From: Torreya grandis
Taxonomy: Eukaryota > Streptophyta > Pinopsida > Cupressales > Taxaceae
DNA: 64,000 nucleotides
Assembly: GCA_037957365.1 (NCBI GenBank)
Contig: JARHVA010003169.1
Coordinates: forward strand, 737,001 to 801,000
Direction: 5' to 3'
The first letter of the stretch is position 1. Every line of letters starts with the position of its first letter. The position numbers and the translations under genes are program-made. Shown piece after piece: positions 58,265 through 64,000 of the stretch. Under the pieces are notes generated by a model. That model was not told the DNA's origin. It saw only the letters and a program-made list of their open reading frames with translations, and did no database searches.

Positions 58265-59900
58265 TAAGGCCATTTATCAAGCCCATGGGGCACCACTACT
58301 AATGGGCCCACCTATACCACTATCACTAGATCCATTTACACCTACACCTACACTTACACTACCATCTACTGGTGCCCCCCCTAATATCCCTGTCCATCCC
58401 ACTATCTAGAAGTAGCTATAGATGGGCCCCCTATTATGTTGGCCCTATACTCTCCATATCTCATCTCCAATGGCAAATAAACTAGCACTATCACCTCATA
58501 ATATCTTATATCCTCAATGGTGTCTAAATATAGTATCCTCAAAACTATATTAGATGATCCTCCTACTATTATTTTAATCACCCTTACCCTCTATCTTAAT
58601 GAATATCTCTCTTAAGCCACTAAATCTAGGGAGGTCCTCACCATATCATGCTCCCTAGTCAAAGTCGTGACCTACCCCTATAAGGTGATAATTTGTGCCT
58701 ATAACATGGCCACCTATCCTTATAACCTGGTAAACTAGGCCTATGCTATTATTAGTGCCACTACCACCTAACCACCCTATGTTAGTGACCCTATAGGGAC
58801 CACATCCATAGGCTACTTCCCCCATCACCCCCTTCAAATTCAACCACTACAAGTCTGGCCTGATATTAAGTTGGATATCCATATACAATAGTAGCATCAT
58901 CTATGGGAGCTCTCTCTAGTAACTCCTCTTAGTCAAAAATGATGTTTTATGGCTATGAATCTAGGAGTAAGAACTTGGCCTCATCCCTCATATATTTATG
59001 GAAATCTATTAGAATCCCATATATAAATCTAAACTATCATTATACTTAGTTGAAGGGGATCAACTTAGTCTCCCCATCTCTCCTCTCATAAATCCAACAC
59101 TAGCTTTGTAAGGATAATGTGTGGTATTGGTGCCTAGGCCGACTAAGCCAACCCACATATGGTCTTCATATCACATCTCCTTCCACCAAACCATCTAAAA
59201 CATCCTAGAACTAATCAATGTCTCTGGGTCCTCCACATGCCCTTGTTAAAGTGTCAATATACCTCCATCACATGAAGATGACTGGAAAGGCTACCTAGGT
59301 AAAACCCTACCATGGTAGCCCCAATGGTCTCACAACCTAAATGTGCTTGTATAACTAGTAGTGGAACACAAAAATAACATTGATCTCATACTGTCTATGT
59401 TCTTGGAAGGCCTAAAGTTCCCTATAGATCTATAATAGTAGCACTAGGGCCCATCCAAATGCCATCCTCCCTAGTAACATCTCCACTAATAGCCCTCGTA
59501 GTAGGTACAGAAATCATCCATGGCTTAAATATGGAAATGTGAAATAAGCCACTACCATCATCATCATTTTTAGTAGACATTTATCCTTTGGGGTCCTCTA
59601 CTATAATGCCCTGATCCCAAACTGACCTATATGCTGCCTAGCATGCACCCGATCTACTCCATAAATGAGATCCATGTGGTAGTTCCACTCCTCACTCTCA
59701 ATATAATAGATGGGATCCCCCCAAATGGGTATTTTTGTGATCCTCATCGCATCCTTCAACAAGATGGTCATCTCTCTAGTAGGCAACATGAAGGTGTTTG
59801 TCATTAGGTCCCATCTCTCGATGAGCATGACAATCATGGTTATATCCCATGGTAGGTGTTGATAATGAATCATAGCTCCTAGGCCAACTATCTCTTTGTA
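58265..59900 (-). pseudogene. Antisense plant mobile domain remnant of Tat copy 2
   Basis: The minus-strand frame from 59873 reads HYQHLPWDITMIVMLIERWD, LMTNTFMLPTREMTILLKDA and MRITKIPIWGDPIYY, a clear match to the N-terminal PMD motif (LxERWRPETxTFHLPxGEMTITLxDVxxLLGLPVxGxPV). Downstream on the minus strand the frame is broken. The tail (58843-58300) is Gly-rich, and its match in copy 1 is 7020-7610. It lies opposite to gag-pol, between integrase and the purine tract. PMD proteins such as MAIN and MAIL1 act in gene and transposon silencing in plants. TE-borne forms are known, but their role is unclear. Confidence 0.75.
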
Positions 59901-61960
59901 CCTCTACTCTTAATATTAAACACATCTAAAACCTTAGATAATATCTTAGGGACCCTGTCCCTCATATGTATCTGATCATATCCCTACATCATAATCACAC
60001 AACAATATTATCATGCCTAATTCATTTTCTACATCACTCTATAATCTTCACCTACCTTTTTTTATCTATTATACCTTGATCTGTTACATCTATTATTTTA
60101 TCTCTCACAATCATGCACACCTATCCCTTACACACAAGATGCCTCTTTCCCAAATGACTGCCCTAACTATTTAACCCCAACCCTCAAATAATCATTTTGA
60201 ATAGATAAAAAAATTCTATTAGATAACTTCCACTTTATCACTTTTTCAATAAATTTTGACCAACGTTAGCCTTTTACAACCATTTATCCATTTTAAACTC
60301 TATAAATTAAACCATTTTAGGATTTAAATCTCTTTTTTTCCATTACCAAAAATAAAATACAATTAATACACCCACATCCCTACTTTAATACAATTCTATA
60401 AATCTTCCATGTAACATTAAACTCTTTTCACTTATCTTCCACCTTTCACAAAGCCTTTCCACTAATCCTTTGACCATTGGTGGTTCCTTAAACCCTTAGG
60501 GATCTTTTCATCCCTAGGTTTAACTAGTTATGGTTAGGTTGAACCACCACTAATCACTGTGTGTGACTGTCGGTGACACAATTCAAACCCTCAACCTATC
60601 ACAACCTCTACCAAATCACCTAAATAAAAAATATCTCTATCTAAACATATAAATCACCTAAATCAAACAATCTCTCTATCTAAACCTATTTTAACCTAAA
60701 TTACACTCCTACCACATCTTTCAAATCTCCATTTCCCCTATTAATTTACCTACAAGCAACAAAAACCTTAACGTAGGGCATCATGGCCCTGACTACCTTT
60801 TCAAAACCCTACCCCACTAATTCATCCTCCCTAAATTTACCTTTATACCAACACATTTAAATATTCTATCAAATTTAAGACATAGCATACCTTATTACAT
60901 GATTGTTGGCATGGTTGGAGTCCTCCTACCATTTCCTAACCGCATCCTTGCCCACTGTCCATCAAATCCCCACTCACTCATGAATCAAACATGCTATCAA
61001 CTAATCCACATACTCCACCTGAGAAATCTCAAGCACAAACAATAAATCTCATAGAGTAAATTTTTAAAAATGCCAAAATTTAAATGGTAAAAATAAAACA
61101 TTTTTTTACTTTTAACCTTCTAACTTTTAGTGTTTCTTACTGATCATTGATGGTCAAGGTGACCATCAATGGTCAACCATGGGGAAACCCCTAAACATTG
61201 ATGGTCAAGGTCCCAATTTTATTTCCCATCTTTCAAAATATCCCCACCTCACTATCAACCTTTTTTTGAAGAACTACATTTGGCCTAATATTTTTTTGGA
61301 TATTCTATCTATAGAACTATGTAAGCATCATCCACTTGCCTAGTGCATATGGAGTCATCTCATCCATTCCCAACCAACCCATACCCAACCATTATAGTAA
61401 ATCCACCTTACCATCAATCATTTTTGACATGAATCATTCACTTGTTTTTTGACAACTTTGCATGGTCATTTTGACCACACCAACAAACCTTGCCATGTTT
61501 AAATCTAAAATTTACACCACCTCATGCACAACCTGACCAATTTTGTTATTTTATGGGAACACTTTATTCATTGGATACTTGTGACCAACACCAACCTTAT
61601 CAAGATGGATTTTTTGGCTTAAATTGATTAGCTATGACTAATGTTGTGGACCAGTTACCCTTGTCACATGTCCCTCTAGAATTAAACTTATTTTTACCAA
61701 CATTGGCAACTTTAATATTTGCATAATCTTGATTATCACCCTTACATTATGTGCATGTGTTTTCATCTCAAATGACCAACCCTTTTATTTCACCCACCTT
61801 GTGCCTACCCATTTACCATTTATCAAACCCTGACCTAATTTTGCTTCTACCTCATCAACTCTCAATTTGAGGGGGAACACTTCCTCCCATACTTTGGGTA
61901 ACTAGAACTTGATCAATAATATATTTTTATTCTATAGCTTATTAGATCAAAGAGTCATAA
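59901..61960. other. Region between PMD and purine tract
   Basis: AT-rich and non-coding. Holds further palindromic motifs (ACCATTGGTGGT near 60475; ATCATTGATGGT and ACCATCAATGGT at 61140-61210). On the minus strand near 60890-60900 AATAAG|GTATGC looks like a splice donor, in the place where copy 1 has ATGAG|GTAGGG (about 7848-7856). This may be the promoter and first exon of the antisense PMD transcript. Confidence 0.4.
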
Positions 61961-61961
61961 T

Positions 61962-61975
61962 AAAAAGGGGAAAAA
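61962..61975 (+). other. Polypurine tract of Tat copy 2
   Basis: AAAAAGGGGAAAAA directly before the TGTAGAC start of the 3' LTR. Confidence 0.85.
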
Positions 61976-63377
61976 TGTAGACATTTAAAAACTACACATG
62001 ATAGCTTTTGATGTTGAACGACCTTTTGACCCTCATCTGACCTCACATCTAGTGGACCACCTAGTAGATTAGACTCATTTACTGATTTGACCCTATCAAA
62101 CCCTTAAATAAACACATTTGACTAAACTATTTAATTCACCCCTTTTAATTTGCTTTAACCCATTTTTTTCTAGCCTCTCAACTATCGATGATCATCCTAA
62201 CCATTGATGGTTATCCTAATTATCAATGGTTAAGTTTCTAATCTACTTTAAAGTTTTTAAGCATTGATAGCTTTATGAGAGATAATTATCTCCCTAAATG
62301 GTAACTTTCTTTTAAAACTAGCTTTAAAACATCATGAATTGGAAAATCTATCCCCCTATCAAATTAGTAACTTTTTTCATCCCAATTAGTAACTTCATCC
62401 TATAAAAGGATAAGAGGAGGAAGTGAAATGGATTCATAATCTATAATCCATAATCTTGCATCCAAGCTTTCTTGTATACGTGTATCTATCATCCTTCAAT
62501 AAGCAAGCAACATCACGTGAGACTTGAAGCTCTATCAAAACCACTTTTGAAAGCTGAAGTACTATCACTCTAGCCAAATTACTTCTACCTTTTATCAACA
62601 GCTTTTAGGTATCCTTTGCTTATTTCATTGATTTACCTTATTTATAACCTTCCTACCCTATCATGCCTATCAATATCTTATTTTCTACCCCTTATCCCCA
62701 TAATAAACCTCTATTTTTCCATATACCAAAGTTATACCTCCTTTTGTGATCCTTCTAGATTTACATAGGTAACCACTAATGTTTAGCATAACTTCTAATG
62801 ATCACCTCAACCATCGATGGTTACCCAATCACTAACAGTCAGCCTAAACCACTGATGGTTTACTTGATCACTAATGGTCACTATGGCATAAAAATACAAT
62901 AATATATTTTTAGCCTTGTAATAATAGTTAAACCCAACTTTTTCTATTTCTACCTGATTATAATACCTTTTTAGATTTCTTGAACCAGACCCTGACCCTT
63001 TTAACATAAGTGTTAACAAACTATGCTACTTTTGGTCACATTTCTATTAATTAGAATTCTACTTTCTTTGAATTGCACTTCAATTATCTTATGCAAGTAA
63101 ATCTTTACTTTATCATTTTAAACTTAATTATTGTAAAAAATGGATTGATAGCCTCCTAGAAAGCAATACACTTCTTGGATCTAGCTCACGTTAGGTAGTC
63201 CACTCATTCATCCATCTAACAACCCCTTTTCTGTGTCTTTCTTTTTTTTAGGTTATTCCTTCCTAGACAAAGAGGATTTCCCATCATCATCTGGATTCAT
63301 GTGCATACTCTATCAGGTAGTTATTAGTTTCATTATTACTTTAAAAATTAATAAATGAGTGAAAATTAAGTAAAACA
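61976..63377 (+). repeat. 3' LTR of Tat copy 2
   Basis: TGTAGACATTTAAAAACTAC to TAAGTAAAACA. TATA box at 62401-62407. Carries a perfect AACCATCGATGGTT palindrome at 62809-62822. Differences from the 5' LTR are frequent and often C/T or G/A. Confidence 0.9.
62775..62890. repeat. Palindromic motif array in 3' LTR
   Basis: ACTTCTAATGATC, AACCATCGATGGTT (perfect 14-base palindrome), CACTAACAGTC, CCACTGATGGTT and CACTAATGGTC in a row. An upstream cluster lies at 62174-62230. Confidence 0.75.
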
Positions 63378-63382
63378 CCTTT
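63378..63382. repeat. Target-site duplication CCTTT, right copy
   Basis: Follows the CA end of the 3' LTR and matches 45611-45615. Confidence 0.85.
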
Positions 63383-63768
63383 ATTTTAGTGATGCAACAA
63401 AGTAAAATACTAAGATAAAGGAAAAATAGAAAGTATACCTAAACTTACCTATAAGGGTGAAACTCATGAAGCTATATGATGCTAAGTGTGCATAAATAGA
63501 ACATATGGTGAAATGTAAATCTGTAAGAGAAAAACAAATATTAGATCATTTCTTATTAGATATGTTATATCTAAAATAAGAACATAAAAAATTTGGGTAA
63601 AATAGAGAGGACAAGAAAAGAAAAAATACACCTCACTAGGTATGCAAACCAATACAAAACCTATTGTGATGTTGAGTAATGCTAGATATGTTGGGTTTGT
63701 GTTGAATGATGTTGTACCAAGAGTAATATCATGAATGAATTTGAGTTCTCAATTCGTTGAGATTGGCT

Positions 63769-63965
63769 CAAGAATGCAAAAGTTGGCCCTTTGGATCCAT
63801 CATCACCCACTAAGTAAAGCTATGTGATCATGTGTGTGTCAATCAATGTTTGGACTATGTGTCCAATCCCTCTAAGCAACTAGATTAAGAATACAAAGAC
63901 TAGCTAGTCATTTGGCTCCATCATTGCCCAATGAAATGAAGCTATGAACTGATATCAATATGAAA
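63769..63965. repeat. Two-unit direct repeat of about 117 bp
   Basis: AAGAATGCAAAAGTTGGCCC... and AAGAATACAAAGACTAGCTA... both run on to GGATCCATCATCACCCA / GGCTCCATCATTGCCCA and then GAAGCTATG-like words. The rest of 63383-64000 shows nothing recognisable. Confidence 0.6.
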
Positions 63966-64000
63966 TATGTGTTTCATGAGATGGCTCCTAAATCCCATGA

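Larger units (their letters stand above)
45616..63377 (+). mobile_element. Structurally complete Tat-type Ty3/gypsy retrotransposon (copy 2), decayed
   Basis: 17.76 kb with matching LTRs (1413 and 1402 bp), primer binding site, purine tract and 5-bp duplication. Order: LTR, Pro/Thr-rich gag, protease, RT, RNase H, archaeal-type RNase H, integrase, long 3' region with antisense PMD, LTR. Dual RNase H, great length and antisense extra frame fit the Tat lineage, which includes Ogre and Retand-like elements. All coding parts carry stops and frameshifts, and the LTRs differ visibly, so it is an old insertion. It is a close relative of copy 1 at 3375-10281. Confidence 0.9.

Overview
This window looks like intergenic heterochromatin from a land plant with a large, repeat-rich genome. 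It is AT-rich, has few CG dinucleotides outside one young insertion, and contains no convincing intact host gene. Almost everything recognisable is a nest of LTR retrotransposons in different states of decay. I saw no rRNA, tRNA or CRISPR array. The species cannot be named from this sequence.

Layout, left to right. 27-1525 is a decayed coiled-coil reading frame of unknown family, followed by LTR-like DNA and a 38-bp tandem repeat. 3375-10281 is a 5'-truncated Ty3/gypsy element of the Tat type (archaeal-type RNase H, integrase, 3' LTR). 10282-20700 is mostly AT-rich debris with a candidate 5' LTR ending at 15021 and a matching primer binding site. 21080-33000 is the ruin of another Ty3/gypsy element: gag on the + strand and a plant mobile domain (PMD) fragment on the - strand. 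Its gag is split by a young LTR element at 22789-29498, which lies on the minus strand with target duplication TACTT. 34084-39014 is a Sirevirus-type Ty1/copia element reduced to gag, protease and repeated polypurine tracts. 39080-45600 holds the 3' end of a minus-oriented element with another antisense PMD fragment. 45616-63377 is a structurally complete but decayed Tat element of 17.8 kb, with LTRs of about 1.4 kb and target duplication CCTTT.

The most notable object is the young element at 22789-29498. Its 2.04-kb LTRs are almost identical and it has a Met-initiator-type primer binding site. It encodes no gag or pol that I recognise, but it carries one long uninterrupted frame (652 codons from the first AUG). 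Each LTR contains pieces resembling three unrelated plant genes: the NTF2 domain of a G3BP-like protein, a GAA1-like GPI-transamidase subunit, and ethanolamine-phosphate cytidylyltransferase (PECT1). The PECT1 piece is antisense to the element. All six clear single-base differences outside homopolymer tracts are C versus T (or G versus A) in CG or CHG contexts, as expected from deamination of methylated plant DNA.

Two themes recur. PMD fragments lie antisense near the 3' end of three separate elements. The LTRs of the Tat family carry arrays of a palindromic motif (ACCATCGATGGT and its CpG-decay forms) on both sides of the TATA box.
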